Assembly: GCF_003841505.1 (NCBI RefSeq)
Contig: NZ_REGA01000012.1
Location: 1-64,000 of the forward strand
Length of the DNA: 64,000 bases
DNA from: Natrarchaeobius chitinivorans
GTDB lineage: Archaea > Halobacteriota > Halobacteria > Halobacteriales > Natrialbaceae
Reading direction: 5' to 3'
Under the pieces are notes generated by a model. That model was not told the origin of the DNA, did not search any database, and worked only from the letters and a program-made list of their open reading frames with translations. The stretch's first letter is position 1, and the number at the start of each line of letters is the position of its first letter. The position numbers were made by a program, and so were the translations under genes. Positions 8,765 to 17,223 of this stretch are shown here, piece after piece.

Positions 8765-9493
8765 TCAGGGCACGTCGTACGTCCGCTCGAGGTGATCGAT
8801 CAACTCGATTACTCGTTCGGACTCGTACGTCCAGAACCCGTAGTATCGTCCCTCCGATCGTTCCTCTGCGAGTAACGCACAGCACTGACGTTCGTCGTTA
8901 CCGCCGTCGAAGACGACGAACCAGAAGTCGCCGAGTTCGCTGCCAGGTTCCGAGACGACGGCGACGTCTTCGACGGTCTCGTCCCAGTCGTCGTCGATGA
9001 ACACCGTGATGGACAGGGTTCCGCGGCCGGCGAGCCGTTCGTAGACGTCTCGCTGTTCGAGAAACGGCGTCTTCCGCTGGAAACCGGTGTACAGCCGTCC
9101 GTCTCCCACCCGCCACGCTCGGTCTTCGATCTCTCGAGTCGTCGCCAGCATCTGTCGGCGATCGTACGCGGCAAACAGCGTATTCTCGAGGAAATCGAAC
9201 AGGTCCTCCGTCTCGATTCCCGTGTCTCTCAACTCCCACGGCGGGTGTATCTCCGGAGAGAGAACGGCACCGAACTGGTCGAGTCCGAGCGCCCCCCGGA
9301 ACGCTCCGTCCGGACCCCGTACGACGACGAACCCCGGCTCGCGCAGGCCGGTCACCGGGTTGTGAACGACGTCGACGTTGACCGTCGAAAACTGCTCTCG
9401 AAGCTCGCCCGCCACGTGGTCATCGGTCGTGTACACCGTCAGGTTCGATCGGCGTCGTTCGACGGCGTCGATAGCGTCGCAGAGGCTATTCAT
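8765..9493 (-). CDS. DICT-domain sensory protein
   Basis: 242 residues. The protein has the DICT-type layout (domain found in diguanylate cyclases and two-component systems): an N-terminal helix, strands around LTVYTTDD, the segment GFVVVRGPDGAFRGALGL, and a C-terminal part ending in GFWTYESERVIELIDHL. In haloarchaea such proteins are thought to be sensory and are often next to HTH regulators. Here ATG 9493 overlaps the stop codon of the upstream HTH gene by 8 nt, so both are probably made together. The ligand is unknown. Confidence 0.75.
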   Translation of the reverse strand: MNSLCDAIDAVERRRSNLTVYTTDDHVAGELREQFSTVNVDVVHNPVTGLREPGFVVVRGPDGAFRGALGLDQFGAVLSPEIHPPWELRDTGIETEDLFDFLENTLFAAYDRRQMLATTREIEDRAWRVGDGRLYTGFQRKTPFLEQRDVYERLAGRGTLSITVFIDDDWDETVEDVAVVSEPGSELGDFWFVVFDGGNDERQCCALLAEERSEGRYYGFWTYESERVIELIDHLERTYDVP

Positions 9494-9848
9494 CGGTATC
9501 GACCCCGAGGAAGGTGTAGATCGGTTCGGGAACGTTCCGTTTTGCAACCGTCCCCGCCTTCGGGTCGAACTCGAGGAAGCCGTGATCCTCGAGGCGAGGA
9601 AGCGTCGAATGATAGAGGTGAGTCCGGGCGCGGTCGTACTCGGATTCGGTCGCCATAGACGCTTCGGAAACGGCGTCGTTCGCCGCGATAATCGCTGCGA
9701 GTTGATCGGCCGTCGTATCCGGATGGTCGTAGAGATAGATGATCGTAAGACGCGTCGCTGGCACCGAGAGCAAACGCAGCAGTTCGTCGACGGAGAGGTG
9801 GGTATCCGCCTCCTCGAGAACGCCGACTGGTCCGAGATCGTCGTCCAT
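9486..9848 (-). CDS. HTH transcriptional regulator (DUF7344-like)
   Basis: 120-residue acidic protein with a winged-helix pattern: LSVDELLRLLSVPATRLTII, a DQLAAIIAAND helix, and DRARTHLYHSTLPRLEDHGF as recognition helix and wing. This resembles the DUF7344 group of haloarchaeal DNA-binding proteins. It is cotranscribed with the downstream DICT gene, so the pair may act as a sensor-regulator unit. The target is unknown; the AT-rich region just upstream is a candidate site of autoregulation. Confidence 0.75.
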   Translation of the reverse strand: MDDDLGPVGVLEEADTHLSVDELLRLLSVPATRLTIIYLYDHPDTTADQLAAIIAANDAVSEASMATESEYDRARTHLYHSTLPRLEDHGFLEFDPKAGTVAKRNVPEPIYTFLGVDTDE

Positions 9849-10099
9849 TTCGGTTCCCCTTCGTTGTTGGTAGCTTCGTTATCAACGGACAAGTACTCAC
9901 TGCCATAACTGTTCATATAGGCTGTCAAGACGCCAGATATTTGCATTACATGTGTATAAGAGGATAAATAAGCCACAATCGAGTTAACATTCCCACAGCA
10001 GCCGAACGCATAGCGGTCCGACGAACCGATACTCTAGTCTGCGTCTTTTGTGGCACGTGCAGGCAACAGGATATCGTTCTGACTCGATGAATCGTTCGT
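9849..10099. promoter_or_regulatory. AT-rich divergent control region
   Basis: The 250 bp between the HTH/DICT operon and the next rightward gene are much more AT-rich than their surroundings, especially 9900-9990 (CATATAGG, GATATTTGC, GAGGATAAATAAG). Several TATA-like boxes occur on both strands. No gene is visible in it. Confidence 0.45.
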
Positions 10100-10456
10100 A
10101 TGGTCGTCGCCACAGCAGTCGTCTTCCTCGTCAGCCTCCTGCTCGGAGCAGTGGGTATCTACGCAGGCGCACGAATCATCGTCGGCGCGAACGACTTCGA
10201 TCACGCGATCGTCACCGCCCTGCTCGGTGCGATCGTCTGGACCGTCGTCGGCTACCTCGTCGGCTGGATTCCCCTACTCGGTCCGGTCGTCGCGCTCGTC
10301 GCTTACGTCGGCGTGATCAACTGGCGGTACTCCACCGACTGGACCGCGGCCGCGATGATCGGTCTCCTCGCGTGGATCACGGTTCTCGCCGTGTTGTACG
10401 TCCTCGCGTTGGTCGGGGTCACCGGGTTCGAGGCGGTCGGCGTCCCCGGCGTCTAG
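10100..10456 (+). CDS. Small conserved haloarchaeal membrane protein
   Basis: 118 residues with four predicted membrane segments (around 3-27, 36-56, 61-78 and 83-108), the third starting with LLGPVVALVAYVGVINW. Only short loops connect them and there is no enzymatic motif. Proteins of this layout are widespread in haloarchaea without known function. It is monocistronic as far as can be seen. I know of no specific name for it. Confidence 0.65.
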   Translation: MVVATAVVFLVSLLLGAVGIYAGARIIVGANDFDHAIVTALLGAIVWTVVGYLVGWIPLLGPVVALVAYVGVINWRYSTDWTAAAMIGLLAWITVLAVLYVLALVGVTGFEAVGVPGV

Positions 10457-10660
10457 TGGCGGTCCAAGACTGAACTTCACGGGGAGTGGCGGTTCAAGCA
10501 TGGACTGACGGGCAAAATCATGTGGTGGGGCTCGATTCCGCTCATCAGTCGATGGTCGGAACGGATGATTCGTCACGTCTGGGCGAGCGAACGACCCGAG
10601 AGCGGTTACCCGGCTCCACTCAGACGGTGAATTCATTTGAGTGGCCGATCCGGTGTATCT

Positions 10661-10870
10661 ATGGAACGAATCGGCGCGGCGCTGGGCGGACTCGCGTTCG
10701 TCGCGGCGATCTTCGGCGGCATCGTCGTCATCAGAATCCTCACGCGGGCACTGTACGCCGCTATCTGGTTCGCCGAGACGGTCGCGACGCTCGGGTTCGC
10801 CCTCCTGATCGGCTACGTCGTCTACCGCATCCTGCTCGGCTCGAGCGACGATCCCCGCCGGATCGATTGA
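10661..10870 (+). CDS. Small two-helix membrane protein
   Basis: 69 residues starting MERIGAALGG, with two hydrophobic helices (about 5-28 and 38-58) and a charged tail SSDDPRRID. I selected ATG 10661 because the membrane helix begins directly after it; TTG and GTG codons upstream are possible but add unlikely residues. Function unknown. Confidence 0.55.
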   Translation: MERIGAALGGLAFVAAIFGGIVVIRILTRALYAAIWFAETVATLGFALLIGYVVYRILLGSSDDPRRID

Positions 10871-11249
10871 GCTCTGTCGGACACTCGACCACGGATCGCT
10901 CGAGCGCGGCCGTCTCCGCCAGTAACGGCCGCCGCGGTTACGTAGTACGCTCGAGTTGGTACTCGGTCCAACTGCGACTAACGAACAATATCCTAACGTT
11001 CTTTACGTTGGTTGAATAACGTACAGACGCGCACTTAAGATGCGCAGGAGCCGGAGTTCTAGCTTGGAGGCTCAGACTCCGGCTCGTACGACTCCCGCGG
11101 AGCGGGAGCAATCCACCATAGAAAGCGGCGAAATAAAGACCTACCGACGTGTCGTCGACTCACGGTCGTCGTCGGTCCCCGAACCAGCAGCGACTGCTTT
11201 GGGTCTCTGGCTGGATCGTTCCCCGCTCCGTCGGGTCTCATCACTACAC
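10871..11249. other. Intergenic region with inverted repeat
   Basis: No convincing gene. At about 11049-11084 AGCCGGAGT pairs with ACTCCGGCT and could form a hairpin. An AT-richer patch (10981-11040) with TTCTTTACG and TTGAATAACG may contain a promoter for the zinc-ribbon gene that follows. Confidence 0.35.
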
Positions 11250-11447
11250 ATGAGCACACAACTCACGATCCACTGCGACTGTGGTACCGACGTCCGGACG
11301 GAGACGACCGACGATGCGGTCGCCGGCGAGAGCGCGATCGTTTGTCCCGACTGCGAATCGGTGTTCGCGACGACGATCGTCGAACTCACTACCGATCAGG
11401 AGAGGCCCCGCACTCGCCACGGCATTCGCTCGTGTCGCGGCCCGTGA
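11250..11447 (+). CDS. Zinc-ribbon microprotein
   Basis: 65 residues from ATG 11250. The first Cys pair is CDCG (9 and 11) and the second CPDC, spaced by about 21 residues, with beta-strand-like segments QLTIHC and FATTIVEL; this is a compact zinc-ribbon layout common in haloarchaeal microproteins. The C-terminal 15 residues are Arg-rich and atypical for a halophile. Because an unrelated open frame follows, a frameshift near the 3' end cannot be excluded. Function unknown. Confidence 0.5.
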   Translation: MSTQLTIHCDCGTDVRTETTDDAVAGESAIVCPDCESVFATTIVELTTDQERPRTRHGIRSCRGP

Positions 11448-11479
11448 GGGCCTCGACCGGCCGGCTGCCACCGCTGTAA

Positions 11480-11701
11480 GAGTACGGAGACACCGAGGCG
11501 CGAACGTCGCTGCTCGAGTTTCCCGGCGGCGTCTCGGTTTGGTTCGAGTACGAGGACTACCGCGTCGTGTTCGGGCTCGAGTTCACTGGGGCCTACATCT
11601 TCGTTCAGATATCTCTCGCCGGTATTCGTCGGGGGATCATATCCGTCATCGGTACGGTCGAGAAATCCACTGCATCGGCAGTCGGTTCGAACCTGCTATA
11701 G
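11480..11701 (+). pseudogene. Gene remnant interrupted by a family A element
   Basis: A 73-codon open stretch without its own start codon encodes segments such as SLLEFPGGVSVWFEYEDYR and GLEFTGAYIFVQISLAGI, which look like real beta-rich protein. It ends at a TAG that is the first three bases of the 183-bp family A element. Removing that element with one TA lets the frame continue for GILAC and stop at 11899-11901. I do not recognise the family. It could also be the frameshifted end of an older, longer gene. Confidence 0.4.
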
Positions 11702-11881
11702 TAACAACTGGAACTTTTTTACACTGATCGCACAGCTCACGGCTCACTTCGTTCCCCGCTCGCAATTCCGCGGTTCTCGCTCGTTCCACTCGCTCCGAAC
11801 CGCGCACGCTCCGAACCGCGCACGCTCCGAACCGCGCTCTCGTCGTGCGATCAGGTGTGCAGTGACTTCCAGTGGCTACTA
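11699..11881. mobile_element. Family A palindromic element, long 183-bp form
   Basis: The element begins TAGTAACAACTGGAAC and ends GTTCCAGT-like in inverse sense (CTTCCAGTGGCTACTA), with arms of about 37 bp that pair through GATCGCAC/GTGCGATC. It is flanked by TA at 11697-11698 and 11882-11883. About 108 extra bases occupy the centre, including a 16-bp unit (CGAACCGCGCACGCTC) repeated. The outer arms match the 80-bp copies elsewhere in the window, so this may be a less reduced relative. No transposase is encoded. Confidence 0.75.
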
Positions 11882-11965
11882 TAGGTATACTTGCGTGTTG
11901 ACCGCCGGCGGTTCTGGAAATTCTGACACCCATTTACAAGATTTTTAATACTTGTGTCATCTTGT

Positions 11966-12449
11966 ATGGATATGCTGTCTGCCCTCCACTCACGTAGCAT
12001 TTCTCAGGTATGGCAGATTGCGATATCCGGTATGCTGGTCGCACTATAGTAACAACTGAAACGATTGACACACCGATCGCCGATCTGTCTGGCGATCGGG
12101 TGTGCAATGACTTTCAGTGGCTACTATAGTTGTCAGTGTTATTCTCGGCTGGGTGCTGGAATTTGAAACGGACGGGTTGATAACGGTAATCGGTGCAGTC
12201 ATTGCAGGAGGGATCGCAGGTACTCGGTCGGTTGACCCGAGCGCTGCTGGACTCCGCACCGGGCTTTTCGGTGCTAGTATCGGAATTTTGTTCTCCCTTT
12301 CCGACGTACTGATGATTGTTACGGAGTCAGCGGGCGTCATACCTGTGTTTATTTATACTAGTGGGTTCGCGCTGGTCGTAATGTCCCTGTTGGGGTGGGT
12401 CTTTGGTCGTCTTGGCGGGTGGGTGACGAATACGTTGAGTACACGCTGA
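11966..12449 (+). pseudogene. DUF5518-like membrane protein gene, split by family A element
   Basis: The N-terminal part (ATG 11966, MDMLSALHSRSISQVW...) runs to codon 12044-12046 and is then stopped by the TAG that opens the element at 12047. The C-terminal part resumes at 12129 with VVSVILGWVLEF and ends at TGA 12447-12449. Deleting 12047-12128 (80-bp element plus one TA) joins ...GMLVAL to VVSVILG in frame, giving about 133 residues with three to four membrane helices and the IAGGIAGTRS motif typical of DUF5518-like haloarchaeal proteins. The 82-bp insertion is not a multiple of three. The downstream half could still be translated from GTG 12117 inside the element. Confidence 0.8.
12047..12126. 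mobile_element. Family A palindromic element, 80-bp copy
   Basis: TAGTAACAACTGAAACGATT opens the left arm and the right arm closes with AATGACTTTCAGTGGCTACTA in inverse sense; the centre GATCGCC...GGCGATC forms the top of the hairpin. TA dinucleotides flank it at 12045-12046 and 12127-12128. The copy at 18628-18707 is its exact reverse complement over all 80 bp. Size, inverted ends and TA duplication are those of a MITE mobilised by a TA-targeting transposase (IS630/Tc1-like or similar). Confidence 0.88.
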
Positions 12450-12687
12450 CCTGTACTGACCGGCAAATCAGTAGTCCACTGATCGGGGATAGTCGGTCAA
12501 ACTACGTGGTAATCGGGAAATCACGGACGTACACTACATTTGCTTAGTGACCGCTTGGGTTCCTACCAATCAGCGTACCTCTTCGAAAAGTCGTGATGGA
12601 TACAGGGCGCGAATGTGGCACAGACTAAGGGGCAATCTGCGAGGGGAGTGACCGATCAGCACAGACTATCAAAGTAAGTCTCTGAAC

Positions 12688-13062
12688 TCAATCTACAGTA
12701 AGATCGTTCACTCGTTCGTATGCTGTTTCGAGACGTTCATTTTCGTGATAACGGATCGTTTGGCTCCGAATATCGTAGTCAATAACGCCTGCATCGGCCA
12801 TTTTCGGGAGATGATGGTGCTGGAGATCAACCTGAATGTCGTCGTGATTCGGTTGTACACCTCGTCTCTTTCCTATTTTCAGTATTGTATGCTCGGTCGC
12901 TTCTTCAAACGATCCGCTATTCTCGGGTTTGTCCCACAGGTATTCTAATAGAAAGCGACGACGGTGATTTGCCAAAATGTCGAGAACGGCATCAAGAGAT
13001 AACGGGATTTCGTGAAGCGACTGCTCCCCTGACTCGTCCGATGACTCGTTATTGGGTGTCAT
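12688..13062 (-). CDS. Winged-helix regulator, DUF7344 type
   Basis: 124 residues. LSLDAVLDILANHRRRFLLE opens the DNA-binding domain, followed by QVDLQHHHLPKMADAGVIDYD (recognition helix and wing) and a short C-terminal helix. This arrangement is that of the haloarchaeal DUF7344 winged-helix proteins. I selected ATG 13062; a GTG two codons upstream is possible. A TATA-like ATTATACA lies about 30 nt upstream. Codon use is less GC-biased than in the core genes, in line with accessory DNA. Confidence 0.75.
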   Translation of the reverse strand: MTPNNESSDESGEQSLHEIPLSLDAVLDILANHRRRFLLEYLWDKPENSGSFEEATEHTILKIGKRRGVQPNHDDIQVDLQHHHLPKMADAGVIDYDIRSQTIRYHENERLETAYERVNDLTVD

Positions 13063-13270
13063 TCTCACTCACAGCCACTATCGTGTATAATATCCGAACA
13101 GATAGAGTTACGCCCGTAGGTTCGTGACGTTCCGTTCACAGGTTTCTACACCGGATGGTTCGAGGACAAATATCAAAGGCTAGCTGCACTCCTTCTCTGG
13201 ATTCAGCAGGCATTTTCTGACAGAATCCGAGTAGGACTTCAGTCTTTGTTGAATGCATAGCGGGTCTGCA

Positions 13271-14068
13271 TCAAAGAGATTCGACGAAGTCGCTCACCAC
13301 ATCATTAAACCGTTCTGGTTCCTCGACAGTTAGACAATGCCCGCTTTCCTCGAAGAGTTCGACTTTGGCGTCAGGGATCAGTTCCGCCGCGTGCTCAACC
13401 GCCGGGACACTTCGCCACTTCTCGTCTGCTCCGGCGCACACGAGTGTCGGGACGTCGATGGCAGGTAAGACGTCGCGGTAATCGCAGAGCAACTCGAGAA
13501 GCATCGCACTCTTGATCGATGGAGGCGTTCGAGACATTTCGTCGAACATCATCGTTCGCAGTTCCCGGGAGGACGCGTCTTTGAGCAGCAGGTCAATCGT
13601 CCGTTCGATGACTTCTGCCGGCTCCGACTGAATACGCCGGTGTAACTCTGTGAGTCCATCGACGTTGTATGACCCGTGCTCGTTGTCGTCGCGCTCCATC
13701 GGTGATGGCTCCATGTCCACATCAACGAGTGCTCGCACGCATTCGGTACCGAACCGGTCGATATACTCCCACGAGACGATTGCGCCCAGCGACCAGCCGA
13801 CGATGACGACATCATCAAGATCGAGGTGATCGAGAATGGCGTGAACATCTTGGGCATATTGTGCGAGGGTATGACCGACTTCTGTCTTCGTCGACCGACC
13901 GTGGCCTCGAAAATCGAACGCGATGGTGCGGTACTCGGGGGAAAGGCCGGTTAGCTGGGCCTCGAAATATCGGCACCCTGCCCACGCGCCATGGAGGAAG
14001 AGAATCGGTTTCCCTGTTCCGTGATCCTCATAATAGATCTCTGCATCGTTGCAGCGCACGAGTGGCAT
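13271..14068 (-). CDS. Alpha/beta-hydrolase
   Basis: 265 residues with the full alpha/beta-hydrolase layout: oxyanion-hole HG at 26-27 (FLHGAWAG), FDFRGHGRS at 51-59, nucleophile elbow GWSLG with Ser93, acid Asp215 (CAGADEK) and His244 (SGHCL). A cap region between about 120 and 195 is predicted. Ester or haloperoxidase-like substrates are possible; the specificity cannot be read from the sequence. It stands alone, transcribed leftwards. Confidence 0.85.
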   Translation of the reverse strand: MPLVRCNDAEIYYEDHGTGKPILFLHGAWAGCRYFEAQLTGLSPEYRTIAFDFRGHGRSTKTEVGHTLAQYAQDVHAILDHLDLDDVVIVGWSLGAIVSWEYIDRFGTECVRALVDVDMEPSPMERDDNEHGSYNVDGLTELHRRIQSEPAEVIERTIDLLLKDASSRELRTMMFDEMSRTPPSIKSAMLLELLCDYRDVLPAIDVPTLVCAGADEKWRSVPAVEHAAELIPDAKVELFEESGHCLTVEEPERFNDVVSDFVESL

Positions 14069-14336
14069 AACAGTGATTACAGGCTGTACAAGTACATAAT
14101 CATATCACGTACAACCGTAATGAAATGTTGCATCCACCCTCTGTATCTTGCAAGGACTCTTTGCCTGCTTCAGGATAGAGTGAGCGAGGCATGCGAGATA
14201 CACGGTGCGAATGTCGCACGAGATATGGCCAAGAAATAGTTGAGCATAGTGTTTCCTAAAACAAGCAGTCCAAGGGACGTACGGTTTCTACGTCTGGATC
14301 TGAGTAGACATCAAGCCATGTACTAGCCGATAGAAG

Positions 14337-14651
14337 TCACTCAGAAGGCGTAACAGTCACAGCATCATCGTCGATTGTGATGCTACATCCCTCATATTGA
14401 AATGGCATCAAGCAGTTGGTCTGCTCTCCCGGTTCAGGGGTGAGAAGTGTATTAAGCGCGTCAGGATCGATGGCTTCGTAAAGCGGGGATAACGCGGCCA
14501 CCTCATCCTCATCGCTACCAATTTCTGGAGTGATGGATTTTCCTGTTACGTTAGATACTGCAATTACAACCGACTCACTTGGCGATTCATCGAAATCACG
14601 TTCGTATCGAATCGGACTCGTACTGCCGATCTCCGAGTCCTTCTCGTTCAT
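14337..14651 (-). CDS. HalOD1 output-domain protein
   Basis: About 104 residues. The region SVVIAVSNVTGKSI, the LSPLYEAIDPDALNTLL helix and the final beta-hairpin FQYEGCSITIDDDAVTV match the HalOD1 domain, a haloarchaeal module proposed as a signalling output. ATG 14651 is chosen; ATG 14666 would add five residues. Free-standing HalOD1 proteins are common in haloarchaea and their partners are mostly unknown. Confidence 0.75.
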   Translation of the reverse strand: MNEKDSEIGSTSPIRYERDFDESPSESVVIAVSNVTGKSITPEIGSDEDEVAALSPLYEAIDPDALNTLLTPEPGEQTNCLMPFQYEGCSITIDDDAVTVTPSE

Positions 14652-14780
14652 ATTGGAAAGGCCCATTATAGAAATTGTCGAACGAAAATTGACCGGGAGT
14701 TAGTCAGTTACCCTGAAGATTCACCAGATGGCCGTCCGAAGGGTACACTGGTAACGAAGTATCAGAAGAACAGATAACGC

Positions 14781-15743
14781 TCACCCATACCGTTCCGTGG
14801 AAATGACGTCCAACTGGTTATCGTACGTGAGGTTGAGTTCCTCATCCTCCAGGTGGATCGTCATCCGGATACGAAGGGGATCCTCCGAAAGGAGCTCTTT
14901 CTCTACGTCAAGGAGGAGACCGAATTGTTCGGGCGTCCCAAAGTCGAATTCAACCCCGTGATCGTAGTAAAATGCAGCCACCGCCGGTTCTCTCGTCAGA
15001 TAATTGGATATCGGCATCGACCAGCGGTACTCACACTGCTTACAGACGTGAGTCACGAGTATCCAGAAAATCGACTCGCAGTGCTCACAGAACTGGTATT
15101 CCTCCCAATCGGGCTGGTGATCATCACAGATATAGATCGAAGTGATGGGCATGTCACCCGCACACTCCGGACACACGCCATCAATGACCGATACCCGACG
15201 GTGGGCAGCCCAGATCCAATCAGCGTGGCCAATCTCGTTCGGGGTCCGGTTCCGCACTCCCGACGGCGGGAACTCGCTCATGCTGATGACGCCCGGGGGA
15301 AAGCTCGGGACACACCGCACGTCACAGTCGGTGCATTCTAGATAGCGCCATCCATCCCGGTAGCTGCACAGCGTCTGTCCACCACAATACGGACACGAGA
15401 CGTCGATCTCGACCGGTTCGATCTCTGGATGCTCCAGGGCGATACCGGAGAGGAGCATTCGGACGATCCGTTTGCCCGATTCCCTGAGTTCGTAGCCCTC
15501 CTCGGAGTTGCGAACGAAGTGGGCCGTGAGTTTATCCAGGTGATAGTGGATTTGACCGGGGTCGTCGACGGTGACTCGCTCCCGGAGATCGGCGAACCGC
15601 ATCGGCGACGAATCCGTCGGATCGTCGCCCTCCCAGAGGGCTTCCAATAATTCGAGCCGGGTTTCGTCGGATAGCAGCTTGAAGGCCTCGGTTGTGGCGG
15701 CCGTATCCGGTTGGCTCGTATCCTTCCGGGGCGATCCCTCCAT
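14781..15743 (-). CDS. ArsR-like winged-helix protein with zinc-ribbon C-terminal region
   Basis: 320 residues. An N-terminal winged helix (TEAFKLLSDETRLELLEAL, then QIHYHLDKL) resembles ArsR regulators. It is followed by multiple Cys pairs: CPYC, CTDC, CPEC, CEHC and CKQC between about residues 115 and 260, indicating two to three zinc ribbons. The C-terminal ~60 residues form a beta-rich domain. This architecture is typical of a haloarchaeal regulator family of unknown target. It is divergent from the SnoaL gene to its right. Confidence 0.8.
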   Translation of the reverse strand: MEGSPRKDTSQPDTAATTEAFKLLSDETRLELLEALWEGDDPTDSSPMRFADLRERVTVDDPGQIHYHLDKLTAHFVRNSEEGYELRESGKRIVRMLLSGIALEHPEIEPVEIDVSCPYCGGQTLCSYRDGWRYLECTDCDVRCVPSFPPGVISMSEFPPSGVRNRTPNEIGHADWIWAAHRRVSVIDGVCPECAGDMPITSIYICDDHQPDWEEYQFCEHCESIFWILVTHVCKQCEYRWSMPISNYLTREPAVAAFYYDHGVEFDFGTPEQFGLLLDVEKELLSEDPLRIRMTIHLEDEELNLTYDNQLDVISTERYG

Positions 15744-16069
15744 ACGTGTTGTTGACTAGCACGGCACAAAAACCCCCACCGCACGTCACTACGATCAAGT
15801 GCCGCGTTGGGTTCGGGCTCAGACCCCAGTAGATCGTCAGCCCAAACCTCAACAGCTAGTATACCTTATTGAAGATTCGTTCTATCGAAATTCCGATTGA
15901 AACCTCATTCAAATAACATTTATTTCGGAGTCCGTCGAATGGTAGTTGAGGATTGACGATGAGGGGTATGGAGACCCGAGCTGACCCCAACCAAGTCCGC
16001 GATAACCGAGGGCTCACTGAGCGAGCACTTGGTAGTCCGGTCAATCTTCAGCCCTCGAGGAGGCAATAC
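15744..16069. promoter_or_regulatory. Divergent promoter region with Shine-Dalgarno site
   Basis: This 326-bp gap separates the ArsR-like gene from the SnoaL gene. Around 15855-15935 the DNA is AT-rich (TATACCTTATTG, ATAACATTTATTTC) and could hold promoters for both. CGAGGAGGCAATAC directly before ATG 16070 is an unusually strong Shine-Dalgarno sequence for this window, so the rightward transcript probably has a leader of about 100 nt. Confidence 0.5.
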
Positions 16070-16939
16070 ATGTCACAGACACAAAAACAACGAGAAGCGA
16101 ATAAACGAGCCGCACACCAGGTCTACGACGTTTGGGACGGTGGCGATATTGAGTCGCTTGACGACATCATCGCCGAGGACGTTGTACTCCATGGTCCCGA
16201 GCCGGTCGGGACCGTTCACGGGCGGGAGGCGTACACGGACAATCTCCGGATGATCCGGGCGGGATTTCCGGACTTGTCCTTCGAAGCCCACGATGTCGTC
16301 GCCGAAGGCGACACGGTGATGGCGAATTGCACGTTCGGGGGCACTCATAAGGGCGAACTGATGGGAATCGAACCGACCGGAACCTCGGTCGAGGTAAGGT
16401 GGTTCGGAAGCTACCGGTTCGACGACGGAGAGTTGGTCGAAGTGACCGGCCTCCCCGACCTGTTCGGCGCCTTCCTGCAAGTCGGCGCCGTCGACCCGCC
16501 TGGAAGCCCGTCAACAACGGAAGCCGAAAACAAGGAGATCGCCCGTACCTACGCACACGAAGTCATTAGTGAGGGTAACCTAGACCTTATTGATGAACTC
16601 TTTGCAGACGATTACGTCGAGTACAATTCTGCCCTCCCCGAGCCAATTCACGGCCCGGAGGGGGTCGAGGAATACGTTACGAAGCTTCGATCCGCGGTTC
16701 CGGATATCAATTGTGGGGTCGAGGATCTGATCGCCGAGGGCGACATGGTGGTCAGACGAGACCGGGCTACCGGGACCCACGAAGGCGGGTTCATGGGGGT
16801 CGAAGCGACGGGGGAGGCCGTGGTAGAGGGCCACCACATCCACCGAATCGAGGACGGGCAGTTCGTCGAGTCGTGGGCTCAAAACGACGTGATGGGGCTC
16901 CTGATGCAACTCGGTGTCGTCGAGCCACCCGGAAAATAA
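16070..16939 (+). CDS. Tandem SnoaL-fold (ester cyclase-like) protein
   Basis: 289 residues made of two copies of a SnoaL/NTF2-like domain (about 5-140 and 150-288). Each copy has an N-terminal helix, a VxGRE/IHGPEGVEEYV motif, AEGD(T/M)V, and a conserved GELMGIEPTG or GGFMGVEATG stretch. The copies end in VGAVDPPG and LGVVEPPGK. Family members include ester cyclases and hydratases acting on polyketides, but many are orphan small-molecule-binding proteins. A third copy is encoded just downstream. Start chosen for its AGGAGG site. Confidence 0.82.
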   Translation: MSQTQKQREANKRAAHQVYDVWDGGDIESLDDIIAEDVVLHGPEPVGTVHGREAYTDNLRMIRAGFPDLSFEAHDVVAEGDTVMANCTFGGTHKGELMGIEPTGTSVEVRWFGSYRFDDGELVEVTGLPDLFGAFLQVGAVDPPGSPSTTEAENKEIARTYAHEVISEGNLDLIDELFADDYVEYNSALPEPIHGPEGVEEYVTKLRSAVPDINCGVEDLIAEGDMVVRRDRATGTHEGGFMGVEATGEAVVEGHHIHRIEDGQFVESWAQNDVMGLLMQLGVVEPPGK

Positions 16940-17223
16940 CGCGACCCACCGTTCAATATTTTCTTCCTCGACGAATCGAAAACTCGAGGGGTGACAACGT
17001 GATAGATATATGCTCTGTGCTCTAAGTCGGTCACGCAGGTTCTGACAGTGATCAGAAGGATTGTTCGGGGGCTGCTGCAGAGAGAGCGCGAATGCAGCAC
17101 AAGCTTCCTGTTCCGCTTGATGTTCGGTAGTCCTTATCATGGTGTGTGTCATAGAGCACATTAGTCCTTACTCGGAGTCCCCATTGGAGGCAGATTCCTT
17201 GTTTTGGGCACCTGGGGAAAACA

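Noticed and set aside
10456-10660. tRNA-like GGTTCAAG sequences after the 118-aa membrane protein
   Set aside because: Two AGTGGCGGTYCAAG copies 30 bp apart, but no cloverleaf arms or anticodon stem could be formed.
12117-12449. Stand-alone 110-residue gene starting within the family A element
   Set aside because: The first codons come from the element; the N-terminal half of the same protein lies upstream, so it is treated as the 3' part of a disrupted gene, though residual translation is possible.
15953-16069. N-terminal extension of the tandem SnoaL protein
   Set aside because: The extra residues do not resemble the domain, and a strong AGGAGG site stands directly before ATG 16070.
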